A DNA stretch of 64,000 nt from Pseudonocardia halophobica (GTDB taxonomy: Bacteria; Actinomycetota; Actinomycetes; Mycobacteriales; Pseudonocardiaceae), in assembly GCF_027922425.1 (NCBI RefSeq), contig NZ_BSFQ01000002.1, forward strand, positions 62,001 through 126,000, read 5' to 3'. The notes under the pieces were generated by a model, which saw only the letters and a list, made by a program, of their open reading frames with translations, was not told where the DNA came from and ran no database searches. Shown piece by piece: positions 8,025 through 16,459 of the stretch (positions within the stretch are counted from its first letter, which is position 1; each line of letters opens with the position of its first letter). A program made the position numbers and the translations under genes.

Positions 8025-8465
8025 ATGGCCGCGTCGACGGGTGCGGGCGGTCGGGCCGGGCGGTCCGTCAGGAGCGAACTGAGGCACGACATCCGCCTGC
8101 GCAGCGCGCTGGTGCTGGTCGTCGGCGCGTGGCTGGCATTGAGCCCGCTACTGATCACCTTCGGCGGGCCGGTGAGGGTGTGGAGCCAAGTCGGAGTGGG
8201 CCTGGCCCTCGTCGTCCTCGGCGCGGTCCGGGTCGCCCGACCCGTCCGCACCGCGCCGCTCGGACTGCTCAACGGTGCCCTCGGCGTATGGGTGATCGTT
8301 TCGGCGTTCGTGCTGCACCTGCAGACGGTGTCCGCCGTGGCCTGGACGAACAACTTCTTCCTCGGCCTCCTCGTCGTGCTGCTGGCCGTCAGCGGCGCGG
8401 TCGCCTGCTCCTTCGCTGCACCGGCGCCGTTGCGGGTCCACCGCACCCGCCTCCTGCACCGGTGA
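8025..8465 (+). CDS. SPW-repeat membrane protein
   Basis: The 146-residue protein has four predicted helices arranged as two repeats. Each repeat has a tryptophan-rich start of the SPW type (VGAWLALSPLL and GVWVIVSAFVL). SPW proteins are small membrane proteins of unknown function, common in actinobacteria and Rhizobiales. The ATG at 8025 follows a strong GGAGGAG site. Two tandem boxes stand upstream, which puts it with the respiratory and redox genes of this region. Confidence 0.8.
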   Translation: MAASTGAGGRAGRSVRSELRHDIRLRSALVLVVGAWLALSPLLITFGGPVRVWSQVGVGLALVVLGAVRVARPVRTAPLGLLNGALGVWVIVSAFVLHLQTVSAVAWTNNFFLGLLVVLLAVSGAVACSFAAPAPLRVHRTRLLHR

Positions 8466-8720
8466 GTAGCGCCCGGCGACCGCGACGAAGGTCGACTCTG
8501 ACCCGTCGTACGCCGCGCTCCGCGAGTACTTGCGGTGCTGACGCCCGCCCGGCACGTCCAGGTCTTCAGGATGTCGCCGTAGGCCCGCGAGCCCTGCACT
8601 CCGACAGCTCGACCTGCTGGTCGGGATACAGATCGGCATGATCGTCGGCTTCGTACGGCATGGCCGCCAACGTCCAGCTGATCCGCCACGAGATCAGGAG
8701 GCCAATGAGAGCCGCCCGCG
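8466..8720. other. Gap with no supported gene
   Basis: I see no gene here. A short plus-strand stretch near 8610-8660 reads as a hydrophobic helix (GIQIGMIVGF) without start or ribosome site. It may be a decayed membrane-protein fragment. Confidence 0.35.
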
Positions 8721-8878
8721 CTGCGCCGAGCGGAGCTAAACCCAGAGACGACCGGTTCCTTCCTCTCCCAGCCGTGCTGCTCGGCGCAGGGGAGGGCCCG
8801 CTGAACCTGCCGTAAGTCGACCGCAAAGTGGCCCTGCCCCGTCACGTTGTCGCCCGGAATCAGTGAGGACGATGGCCG
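8721..8878 (+). promoter_or_regulatory. Duplicated leader, copy 2, upstream of small protein
   Basis: A perfect 11-base inverted repeat, CTGCGCCGAGC at 8721-8731 and GCTCGGCGCAG at 8779-8789, is followed by the tandem box at 8811-8828 and a GTGAGGAC ribosome site. Order and spacing match the leader at 5074-5236. Confidence 0.55.
8811..8828 (+). promoter_or_regulatory. Tandem operator-like box, CGTAAGT-n4-CGCAAAG
   Basis: The half-sites start at 8811 and 8822, 11 bases apart, 51 bases before the ATG of small protein copy 2. Confidence 0.5.
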
Positions 8879-9148
8879 ATGGAGATGCGGGTCGGCTTCA
8901 GCAGCCGCTCTCGGAGATGGCGGTGGGTGCTCCGTCTCTCCGCGGACGAACCGCGGCTGGGCGGGTGGGCGTCGACGGAGGCCGAGGCGTGGGCGGCCAT
9001 GCTCGGACTGACGAGCGACGAGGACGGGAACGACACCCGCAAACCCGGGGACGGCACCCGCACACCCGGCCAAGGCCGGCCACGGCAGCTGCGTCCTGAC
9101 GTTCTCCTGACGAAGCGGGCCGCGAGGACAGGCCCGTGGAAAACGTGA
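8879..9148 (+). CDS. Small conserved protein, copy 2 (89 aa, unknown function)
   Basis: This is a paralogue of the gene at 5237. It starts MEMRVGFSSRSRRWRWV and keeps RLS, DEP, GWAS, EAEAWAAM and LGLT. The similarity ends about residue 47. The remaining 42 residues are polar, glycine- and arginine-rich, and have no counterpart in copy 1. They may be a real tail or run-on translation, since a tandem box (9095-9112) lies within them. I do not recognise the family. The shared ATG context (GGCCGATGGAGATG) supports the start. Confidence 0.6.
   Translation: MEMRVGFSSRSRRWRWVLRLSADEPRLGGWASTEAEAWAAMLGLTSDEDGNDTRKPGDGTRTPGQGRPRQLRPDVLLTKRAARTGPWKT
9095..9112 (-). promoter_or_regulatory. Tandem box, inverted orientation, inside the tail of small protein 2
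   Basis: CCTGACG at 9095 and 9106 gives CGTCAGG-n4-CGTCAGG on the minus strand, 11-base spacing. Its position inside an open frame makes it weaker than the others. Confidence 0.35.
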
Positions 9149-9216
9149 TGCCGTCACCCGCGCCGAGCGTGGCCAGGGGAGAGCCTGACCGCTTCCAGTC
9201 GCCGTCCCGCGACCTG

Positions 9217-9240
9217 GCGCACCCGGATCTCTGGGTGCGT
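9217..9240. terminator. Hairpin, possible terminator after small protein 2
   Basis: GCGCACCC and GGGTGCGT pair around an eight-base loop, with one G-T pair at the base. No T-run follows, as is common in actinobacteria. Confidence 0.35.
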
Positions 9241-9446
9241 CGGCCGGCCCGCCCGACGGTTCGAGGGGTCGCACGACGACCAGGTCGGCTCCGCTGGTGA
9301 GGCGGTGCGTGGCCGGGACGCCCCCCGGCGGCGGTGGACGGCCTCGAGCGGACACGTCTCGCAGGCCACGCACCTACCGGCCGCGCCCCGCCTCGCCCAG
9401 GACGGTAGCCCGGGACTGGCGCGCACCGGCAGAACCGGACCGACGT

Positions 9447-9464
9447 CGCAAGGGGAACGTAAGG
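9447..9464 (+). promoter_or_regulatory. Tandem operator-like box, CGCAAGG-n4-CGTAAGG
   Basis: The half-sites start at 9447 and 9458, 11 bases apart. No recognised gene starts within 300 bases on the plus strand. Confidence 0.45.
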
Positions 9465-9557
9465 TGACCCGCCCGATGTCTCCGGCACGATGGGACGCGA
9501 GCAGGGACGCCCGTAGCCTGGCCGGTCCCGCTCGGCGGCCCATGGTCGGGGCCGCGC

Positions 9558-9602
9558 GGCCGCTCCGGGGTATCTCCCCCTGGCCGTCACCCCGGAGCGG
9601 CC
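9558..9602. terminator. Long perfect hairpin downstream of nuoN
   Basis: A 14-base stem pairs GGCCGCTCCGGGGT with ACCCCGGAGCGGCC around a 17-base loop. It is about 195 bases past the nuoN stop. It may end the eight-gene operon or be part of a structured RNA. Confidence 0.45.
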
Positions 9603-9796
9603 TGACCGCCCCGCGCACAAGTTTCGGACGATCATGTCCATGACCTTCTCCCTGGCGCCGCTCGCGTACCAGGACTCACGACCTTCTGCATGACCACTGC
9701 GAGGAGTCCGAAGCTCGCCGTCGGGGCGGTGGGCAGGCGACCGATACGGCTTGTACTGCCCGCACTGGCCCCGGCCGGAACTGGCGCTGCCGGTGG

Positions 9797-11236
9797 TCAG
9801 GGCGCGCCGCTGAACAGTCCGGCCAGGAGGCCGCCACCCACGCCGATCACCAGGGAACCGGCGGCAGCCGCGAGCGCGGTCGCGTTCGCCCAGGGTCGTG
9901 CCCGGCGGGGCTGCTCGGTGGTCTGCTGATCGCGAACGTCGGCGAACACCGGGGCGATCCAGCGCAGGTAGTAGAAGAGGCTGGCGACGGTGTTGACCAC
10001 CGCCAGGACGGTCAGCCACGCCATCCCACCGTCGACGGCCGCGGTGAACACGGCGAGCTTGCCGAGGAACACCCCGGTCGGCGGCGTGCCGACCAACCCG
10101 AGCAGGCAGACGACGAGTGCGGTGGCGAGCACGGGGCGGCGGCCGGCCAGCCCGCGATGGTCGTCGATCGCGCGGGCCGGGCCGCCGCCGGGCGCGACGA
10201 TCGCGGCGGCGACGGCGAAGGCGCCGAGGTTGGTGACCGCGTAGGCGGCGAGGTAGAGCAGCAGGGCCGGGGCCGCCTGACCGGTGCGGGCGCCGACGGC
10301 GACGGCCATCAGCACGTAGCCGACCTGGGATACCGCCGAGTAGCCGAGCAGGCGCTGGACGGAGTTCTGGAAGAAGGCGGCGAGGTTCCCGAGCGTCATC
10401 GACAACGCGGCGAGGATCGCCACGATCAGCGGCCAGTCCACGACCGCGTCGGGGATCGCGGCCGAGAGCAGCCGGTCCGCGGCGACCAGCGCACCGATCT
10501 TGGGGATGGTGGTGACGATCCCGGCGACCGGGCCGGGGGTGCCGTCGCTGACGTCCGGCACCCAGAAGTGCGCGGGCACCGCCCCGGCCTTGAACGCCAG
10601 CCCGGCCAGCACGGCGATCAGCCCGACGGCGGCCAGGGCGGGCACCGACCGCCCGCCCGCGGCCGCGAGCCCGTCGCGCAGGGTGCCGTAGGCGGTGCCG
10701 CCGCCGGCGGCGTACAGCAGCGCCACCCCGGTGATCATGGTGACGCCGGCGAAGGCGCCCGAGAGGTAGTACTTCATCGACGCCTCGGTCCCGGGCGCGG
10801 TCGCGGTCCAACCGACCAGGGCGTAGAGCGGGATGCTGGCGAGCAGGAAGGCCGCGAACAGCAGGAGCAGGTCGGTGGCGCCGGAGAGTAGGACGGCGCC
10901 GAGCGCGCCGAGCAGCAGCAGGACCCAGTACTCGGTCTCCCGGGGCCGGGCGCGGGCGGTGTCGACCGAGGCGCCAACGGCGAGGAGCACCGCCACCAGG
11001 ACGATCAGCCGGGTCACGTTGGTGGTGGTGTCGACGGCGTAGGAGCCGAACACCGTCTCCGGGGGCCGCGGGAACGCCAGGCCGGTGGCGACGAGGCCAA
11101 TCGCGCAGGCGGCCGCCGCGAGGACCGCGACCGGCCACTGGCGCCGCCGCGGGAGCCACGCACCGGCGAGCAGCCCGAGCACCGCGGCACCGAGCAGCGC
11201 GAGCTCCGGGACCAGCGCGGCGGGGTTCTCGTTCAT
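9797..11236 (-). CDS. nuoN: Complex I-like subunit N (antiporter-like)
   Basis: The 479-residue membrane protein has about 14 helices of the NuoN type. The TM7 lysine region is present (AFKAGAVPAHFWVPDVSDG). The TM5 position that normally holds a glutamate (LALELQSLPLY in E. coli) reads FAAFLLASIPLY, so the acidic residue appears lost. A longer in-frame start exists upstream, but the ATG at 11236 overlaps the nuoM stop by one base and gives the right length. It is the last gene of the minus-strand operon. Confidence 0.9.
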   Translation of the reverse strand: MNENPAALVPELALLGAAVLGLLAGAWLPRRRQWPVAVLAAAACAIGLVATGLAFPRPPETVFGSYAVDTTTNVTRLIVLVAVLLAVGASVDTARARPRETEYWVLLLLGALGAVLLSGATDLLLLFAAFLLASIPLYALVGWTATAPGTEASMKYYLSGAFAGVTMITGVALLYAAGGGTAYGTLRDGLAAAGGRSVPALAAVGLIAVLAGLAFKAGAVPAHFWVPDVSDGTPGPVAGIVTTIPKIGALVAADRLLSAAIPDAVVDWPLIVAILAALSMTLGNLAAFFQNSVQRLLGYSAVSQVGYVLMAVAVGARTGQAAPALLLYLAAYAVTNLGAFAVAAAIVAPGGGPARAIDDHRGLAGRRPVLATALVVCLLGLVGTPPTGVFLGKLAVFTAAVDGGMAWLTVLAVVNTVASLFYYLRWIAPVFADVRDQQTTEQPRRARPWANATALAAAAGSLVIGVGGGLLAGLFSGAP

Positions 11237-12753
11237 CACCGCGCGACCAGGGTGTTCACGGTGGTCGCGGCGGGCTCGACGAGGTCGAGCAGGAACCGGG
11301 GGGCGAGCCCGATCAGGGTGGCCAGCGCGAGCAGAGGCGCGATCGCGACGAGCTCGCTCGCCCGCAGGTCGACCACGGCCCGGGGGGTGCCGGGAGCGTC
11401 CGGCGTGCGCAGCGGCCCGAGGAACAGCCGCTGCAGCGCCAGCAGGAACAACGCGGCGGTGACCAGGATCCCGGTCACCGCGATCGCGACCGGGACCGGC
11501 GCCGCGGGAAGGGAGCCAGTGAAGATCTGGAACTCCGCAATGAACCCCGAGAAGCCGGGCAGCCCCAGCGAGGCGAACGCGGCCACGGCGAACAGCGCGG
11601 CGAACCGCGGCGTGCGGGCGGCCAGCCCGGACCAGGCGCCGAAGTCGTACGTGTGGCCCCGGTCGTAAAGGACGCCGGCGAGCAGGAACAACGCGCCGGT
11701 GATCAGCCCGTGGGACACCATCTGCACCACGGCACCCGTGGTGGCCAGGGACCGGGCCTGGGCGTCGCCCGCGACGACGAGCCCGGCCGCCCCGATCGCC
11801 ACCAGTATGTAGCCCATGTGATTGACCGAGGTGTAGGCGACCATGCGCTTGAGGTTGTTCTGGGCGAGCGCGACGAGCGCCCCGTAGACCACCGACACGA
11901 CCCCGACCAGCAGCGCGACCAGGGCGTACTGCCGCCAACTGGCGGGCAGCAGCGGCATCGCGATGCGGACGAAGCCGTAGGTGCCCATCTTCAGCAGCAC
12001 CCCGGCCAGGATCGCCGACCCGGTGGCGGGGGCTTCGGTGTGTGCGGGTGGCAGCCAGGTGTGGAACGGCACGGTCGGGGTCTTCACGGCCAGCCCGATC
12101 CCGATCGCGAGCAGGGTGAGCCCGGCGTACGGGCCGCCGGCGGCTAGCGGGTTCGCCGCGGCGAGCTCGACGATGTCGAAGGTGTGCGGCTGCGCGGCGA
12201 GGAACAGCAGGATGAATCCGAGCAGCAGGGCCAGGGAACCGAGGAAGGTGTAGAGGAAGAACTTCAGCGCGACGGCCCGGGCCCGCTCGGCGTGCCCCCA
12301 CCCGGCGATCACGAAGTACATGAACACGATCGACAGGTCGAAGAACAGGAAGAACAGGATCAGGTCCAGCGCGGCGAAGAGCCCGAGGCACACCGTCTGC
12401 AGGGCCAGGAACAGCAGGACGTACAGCTTGACCCGTCGGGTCTCGCGCAGCGCGAACACTGCGCAGGCGAGGAACAGCACGGCGGTCATGGCCAGCAGCG
12501 GCAGCGACAGCCCGTCCACCCCGAGGTGGTAGGAGATCCCGACGCTCGGGATCCACGGCAGGCGCTCCTCGAAGGCGTACCCGCCACGCGCCGCCGCACC
12601 GGGGAATCGCAGCCAGGCGGCAACGATCAGGGCGAGGTCGGCCAGCGCGGCGGCGATCCATGTCCCGACGAACACCCGGGCCGGCAGTCGGGCGGGCAGC
12701 GCCGCCAGCACCACCGCCGCGGCGGCGGGCAGGAACACGATCAGCGACAGCAC
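11236..12753 (-). CDS. nuoM: Complex I-like subunit M (antiporter-like)
   Basis: The 505-residue protein has about 14 helices. The proton-path lysines are present in KTPTVPFHTWLPPAH (TM7) and LLKMGTYGF (TM8). The TM5 glutamate of the family (FFE...MY) is replaced by aspartate in LFFDLSIVFMYFV. NuoM normally pumps one proton per turnover. The start is a GTG with a GGAGGG site; 31 bases separate it from the nuoL stop. Confidence 0.92.
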   Translation of the reverse strand: MLSLIVFLPAAAAVVLAALPARLPARVFVGTWIAAALADLALIVAAWLRFPGAAARGGYAFEERLPWIPSVGISYHLGVDGLSLPLLAMTAVLFLACAVFALRETRRVKLYVLLFLALQTVCLGLFAALDLILFFLFFDLSIVFMYFVIAGWGHAERARAVALKFFLYTFLGSLALLLGFILLFLAAQPHTFDIVELAAANPLAAGGPYAGLTLLAIGIGLAVKTPTVPFHTWLPPAHTEAPATGSAILAGVLLKMGTYGFVRIAMPLLPASWRQYALVALLVGVVSVVYGALVALAQNNLKRMVAYTSVNHMGYILVAIGAAGLVVAGDAQARSLATTGAVVQMVSHGLITGALFLLAGVLYDRGHTYDFGAWSGLAARTPRFAALFAVAAFASLGLPGFSGFIAEFQIFTGSLPAAPVPVAIAVTGILVTAALFLLALQRLFLGPLRTPDAPGTPRAVVDLRASELVAIAPLLALATLIGLAPRFLLDLVEPAATTVNTLVAR

Positions 12754-12784
12754 CGCTGGTCCCTCCTCTCAGGACACGACCCAC

Positions 12785-14629
12785 TCAGGACACGACAACG
12801 ACGACGACGGCCAGCACGGCGAGCACCGCAAAGCCGACCGAGGCCTGCGCGTAGTAGTGGTGCAGCTGCCCGGTCTGCGGGCGCCGGGCCCAGCGGCCCA
12901 GCGCCCGCGCGCCGTCGGCCACACCCCGCACGGCGCCGTCGACCGCGGGCTCGGCGCGCCGGTCGAGCAGCCGCGCCAGCGCGAGGGTCCCGCGAGCGGT
13001 GGAGTCGACGCCGCGGTCGAGGACGCGGTCGTCGAACGCCGCCAGCCGCTCGGCCAGCCCACGCACGGGGCGGACCAGCAGTAGCCGGGCGGCCCGTTCC
13101 AGGTCCCACCAGCGGGCTGCCGGCCCCGGCTCGGGCAGCCGGGCGGCGCTGCGCCAGCCCCACCCGGTCGCGGCCACCGCGACGACCGCGGAGACGACCA
13201 GCTCCCACCAGTGCGGCGCGGGCTCGGGGGCGAGGACGCCGTGACCGAGGAGCGGGAGGACGCCGAGCGTGGCGGCCCCGACCGCGAGCACCACCAGGGG
13301 TGGCCCGGCGACGGCCGGCACGCGCCCGGTCGGATCCTGCTCCGGCTCGGCGCCCGGCTCGACAGCCCGGGAGGCGGGCCGCCAGACGAACCACAGCGCC
13401 TTCGCGCTGTAGACCGCGGCCACGGCGGCACCGGCCAGCCCGACCACGTACAGGGCGATGCCCCCCGGGACCGGGGCGGCGAGCGTCGCCGCCAGGACGG
13501 CGTCCTTGGCGACCCACAGCGACAGCGGTGGGAGCCCGGCCAGCGACAGGGCCCCGACCGTGAACACCCCGCCCACGAGCGGGAACCGGCGGGCCGCGCC
13601 GGCGAGCCCGCCCAGCTGCTTGGTGCCCAGCGCGGTCAGCCACGCCCCGGCGGCCAGGAACAGCAGGCTCTTCGTGGCCGCGTGCGCGACCAGCTGCAGC
13701 ACGGCGGCCGGTCCGCCGCCGACGCCGGCACCGAGGACCATGTAGCCGATCTGAGCGCAGGTGGAGGCGGCCAGCAGCTGCTTGAGGTCGCGCTGGACGA
13801 CCGCGGCCAGACCCAGCCCGAGCGCCGTCGCCGCCCCGGTCCACGCCACCAGCGGACCGGCCCAGCCGACCGAGCCGAGCAGCGGGTGCAGCCGCACCAG
13901 CAGGTAGGCGCCCGCGGCGACCATGGTCGCCGAGTGCAGCAGCGCCGACACCGGGCTCGGGCCGCGCATCGCCCCGGACAGCCAGAAGCTGAACGGCAGC
14001 TGCGCGGACTTGCCCAGCGCCGCAACCACCACGCCGGCAACCAGGAGATCCCGCCAGCCGCCGGACGCCGTCGGTAGCGCGTCGAACGCCAGCGACCCGA
14101 CGCCGCCGGCCAGCGCCGCACCGGCGGCGAGGTAGAGCCCGAGGTCGGCGGTGCGGGTGGTGAGGAACGCGGTGTGCGCGCCGCGCACCGCGGCCGGGTC
14201 GCGGTGGTGGTAGCCGATCAGCGCCCAGCTCGCCGCGCCCATGACCTCCCACGCCATCAGCAGCGGCGCGAGGTCCGTGGCGGTCACCGTCGCGAGCATC
14301 GCCGCGGCGAAGACGAGCATCAGGCCGGTGAACCGGGCGGTCCGCAGGTCCGTCTCGCCCGCGGCGACCAGGAGCACCGCGACCAGCACCGCGGCCACCG
14401 TCACGACCAGCACCGCGGAGAGCCCGTCGACGGCGAACCCGGCCGGGATCCCGGTGAACAGCGGCGCCCCGGTGCTCGGACGGGTCACCGCGGCGGCCAC
14501 GGCGAGCGCCAGCACGGCCACGGAGACACCGGTGCCGAGGATGGGGGCCGGCCGATCGGCGCGGTGCCCGCCCAGCGCGAGCAGCGCCCCGGCCAGCAGC
14601 GGGACGGCGATCAGCCACCACAGCAGCAC
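12785..14629 (-). CDS. nuoL: Complex I-like subunit L (antiporter-like)
   Basis: The 614-residue protein is of normal NuoL length. The TM5 glutamate (LLMAWEVMGAASW) and TM7 lysine (ALGKSAQLPFSFWLSGAM) are both present, as is the K in RDLKQLLAAST. The C-terminal third is long enough to hold the lateral helix that braces the membrane arm. The start is a GTG at 14629, seven bases after the nuoK stop. Unlike its N and M neighbours, its ion-path residues look intact. Confidence 0.92.
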   Translation of the reverse strand: MLLWWLIAVPLLAGALLALGGHRADRPAPILGTGVSVAVLALAVAAAVTRPSTGAPLFTGIPAGFAVDGLSAVLVVTVAAVLVAVLLVAAGETDLRTARFTGLMLVFAAAMLATVTATDLAPLLMAWEVMGAASWALIGYHHRDPAAVRGAHTAFLTTRTADLGLYLAAGAALAGGVGSLAFDALPTASGGWRDLLVAGVVVAALGKSAQLPFSFWLSGAMRGPSPVSALLHSATMVAAGAYLLVRLHPLLGSVGWAGPLVAWTGAATALGLGLAAVVQRDLKQLLAASTCAQIGYMVLGAGVGGGPAAVLQLVAHAATKSLLFLAAGAWLTALGTKQLGGLAGAARRFPLVGGVFTVGALSLAGLPPLSLWVAKDAVLAATLAAPVPGGIALYVVGLAGAAVAAVYSAKALWFVWRPASRAVEPGAEPEQDPTGRVPAVAGPPLVVLAVGAATLGVLPLLGHGVLAPEPAPHWWELVVSAVVAVAATGWGWRSAARLPEPGPAARWWDLERAARLLLVRPVRGLAERLAAFDDRVLDRGVDSTARGTLALARLLDRRAEPAVDGAVRGVADGARALGRWARRPQTGQLHHYYAQASVGFAVLAVLAVVVVVVS

Positions 14630-14636
14630 GAGCGGC

Positions 14637-14942
14637 TCAGCCCTTCAGGTCCGCGGCGCCGTCGGTCATGTCGACCTGGCGGGCCCGGTAGATCGCGGTG
14701 GCCACGGCGAAGCCGGCGGCCATCTCGATCGCCATCGCGGTGACCACGACGACGATCAGGACCTGGCCCTCCGTGCCGGCCGGAGCGAGGAAGTACCAGA
14801 ACGCGGCGGCGGCCAGGATGACGCCGTTGAGCATCAGCTCCAGCCCCATCATCAGCATGACGATCGACTGCTGGGACAGCGCCCCGTACAGCCCGATGGC
14901 GAACAGGCCGGCCGCGGACAGCAGGAACAGCTCGAGCGTCAC
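14637..14942 (-). CDS. nuoK: Complex I-like subunit K
   Basis: The 101-residue protein has three helices. Membrane glutamates are present in MMGLELMLNG and MAIEMAAGF, the second apparently shifted from the usual place. The GTG start overlaps the nuoJ stop by four bases. Length and order in the operon match NuoK. Confidence 0.9.
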   Translation of the reverse strand: MTLELFLLSAAGLFAIGLYGALSQQSIVMLMMGLELMLNGVILAAAAFWYFLAPAGTEGQVLIVVVVTAMAIEMAAGFAVATAIYRARQVDMTDGAADLKG

Positions 14943-15496
14943 CGGCCGACACCTCCTCCGAGCGGATCGTCGGCGGTGGCCGAGTCGAGGTCGTCGCCGA
15001 GGCGGTCGTAGCGGCCCCGCCCGGTCGAGAGCACGACCGTGGCCACAATGGTGGCGAACAACGTGATCCCCAGCGTCATCATGGTCAGCATCTGCTCGCC
15101 CATCAGGGAACGGCCGAGGGCGAAGGTGGGATCGGGCGCCGGCGCGCCCCGGCGCTCTGGCCAGTCGACGAGCAGGATCCCGGCGGCGAGGAGCACGAAC
15201 GTGCCCACGGAGATCGTCATCGCCCCGGCCTTGTTGTGGTACATCGCCATGGGCATCAGACCGGCCGGGTTCATCATGTACATGATCATGAAGACGGCCA
15301 TCACGACCATCTCGATCACCATCATCAGCACGATCACCGCGCTGAGGTAGTCCAGCCCGAGCAGCAGCACCAGCCCGGCCACGGCCAGGAAGGAGACCAG
15401 CAGGGAGAAGGTCACCCGTGCCATGGAGTTCAGCCGGAACACGCCGAACCCGGACACCACCGCGGCGAGGGCGAGCACCCAGGACACCACGACCAT
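14939..15496 (-). CDS. nuoJ: Complex I-like subunit J
   Basis: The 185-residue protein has five predicted helices. The helix-3 segment, usually VYAGAIMVLF with a pi-bulge, reads MMVIEMVVMAVFM. The loop that follows is methionine-rich (MIMYMMNPAGLMPMAMYHN). The C-terminal tail is acidic. The ATG follows the nuoH stop directly with no gap. Confidence 0.85.
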   Translation of the reverse strand: MVVVSWVLALAAVVSGFGVFRLNSMARVTFSLLVSFLAVAGLVLLLGLDYLSAVIVLMMVIEMVVMAVFMIMYMMNPAGLMPMAMYHNKAGAMTISVGTFVLLAAGILLVDWPERRGAPAPDPTFALGRSLMGEQMLTMMTLGITLFATIVATVVLSTGRGRYDRLGDDLDSATADDPLGGGVGR

Positions 15497-16459
15497 CTAG
15501 AGGCCTCCCTGCGCGAGTACGACGACGGCCACCACCAACGCCTGGGCCAACGTGAGGGGCACGAGCACCAGCCATGAGATCTCGGTCCAGCGGTCCATCC
15601 GGATCGTCGGGAACCGCCGCCGCGCCCACACCAGGACGGCCAGCACCCCGCCGGTCTTGAGCACCACCCACGCCCACGCGGGCAGCAGCGGGCCGGCGCC
15701 GCCGCCGAGGAACAGCGGGACCGACATCGCCGCCGCTGCGGTCAGCAGCAGCCAGCGGCCCCCGAGGAAGAGCAGCCGATCCACCCCGGACAGCTCCGCG
15801 GCCGCCCCGCCGGCGAGGTCACCGGCGATCGGGGCGTCGAACGGGCCCCAGAACGCCATCGCGGCCGCCGAGATCAGGAAGACCACGAACGCCACCGGCA
15901 TGATCACCACGAACCACAGGTCCTGCTGCGCGGCCACGACCTCGGTGACCCGCAGGCTCTGCGCGCCCAGGGCGGCAGTGGTGAGGGCGAACATGTGGGG
16001 CAGCTCGGAGGCCAGCCCCTGCGCGACGAAGCGGTACCCGCCGGCCAGCGACAACACGCTGTTCGGTCCCCACCCGGCCAGCCACACCGCGGCCCACGCC
16101 AGGACCTCCATGGCGTTGAACCACACGATCCCGATCCCGAGATCGGCCACGGGCAGGGAGCCCAGCGGGATCACCACCGCGGCCAGCACCGCCGCCACCG
16201 GCAACACCACTGGCCCGGCGCGCCACAGCAGCCGGTCCGCTGCCAACGTCCGGCGGCGCTGCCCGACCAGCAGCCGCGCCACCTCCCGCGCCGGCGCGGT
16301 GAACCCACCGGGCCGGCCGGCCGCCCGCGCGCCCACTGCCGCGTCGACGACCACCGCCGAACACGCCACCAGGATCAACACCAGCGGCAGCAGCAGCGCC
16401 CACCACCAGGCCAGCGCCACAGTCGGGGCCGGCACCGGAACCGGCTCATCCATGATCAT
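15497..16459 (-). CDS. nuoH: Complex I-like subunit H, quinone-site residues altered
   Basis: The protein is about 320 residues with eight helices. Family landmarks remain: FNAMEVLAWAAVW, the WGPNSVLSLAGGYRFVAQG stretch and SELPHMF. The glutamate-rich quinone loop, usually [21 protein letters not shown], is degenerate here (PFDAPIAGDLAGG, then AAAELSG). The first amphipathic helix that lines the quinone channel is also unlike the family. I chose the ATG at 16459, with GGGGGG before it; an ATG at 16453 is also possible. It overlaps the end of the upstream fusion gene. Confidence 0.85.
   Translation of the reverse strand: MIMDEPVPVPAPTVALAWWWALLLPLVLILVACSAVVVDAAVGARAAGRPGGFTAPAREVARLLVGQRRRTLAADRLLWRAGPVVLPVAAVLAAVVIPLGSLPVADLGIGIVWFNAMEVLAWAAVWLAGWGPNSVLSLAGGYRFVAQGLASELPHMFALTTAALGAQSLRVTEVVAAQQDLWFVVIMPVAFVVFLISAAAMAFWGPFDAPIAGDLAGGAAAELSGVDRLLFLGGRWLLLTAAAAMSVPLFLGGGAGPLLPAWAWVVLKTGGVLAVLVWARRRFPTIRMDRWTEISWLVLVPLTLAQALVVAVVVLAQGGL

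Larger units (their letters stand above)
9149..9796. other. 648-base gap without a supported gene
   Basis: No open frame here has a domain I recognise. It holds a small hairpin (9217-9240), a tandem box (9447-9464) and a long perfect hairpin (9558-9602). It lies downstream of nuoN, so it could carry the end of that transcript and an unrecognised short RNA or gene. Confidence 0.45.

Noticed and set aside
9154..9618. Minus-strand 154-codon frame in the empty gap after small protein 2
   Set aside because: No domain, GC-biased composition, and it contains the hairpins and the tandem box.
9797..12784. A 995-codon open frame running from nuoN through nuoM
   Set aside because: Only the part from 11236 downward reads as NuoN. 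The rest is an out-of-frame, arginine-rich shadow of nuoM produced by high GC content.
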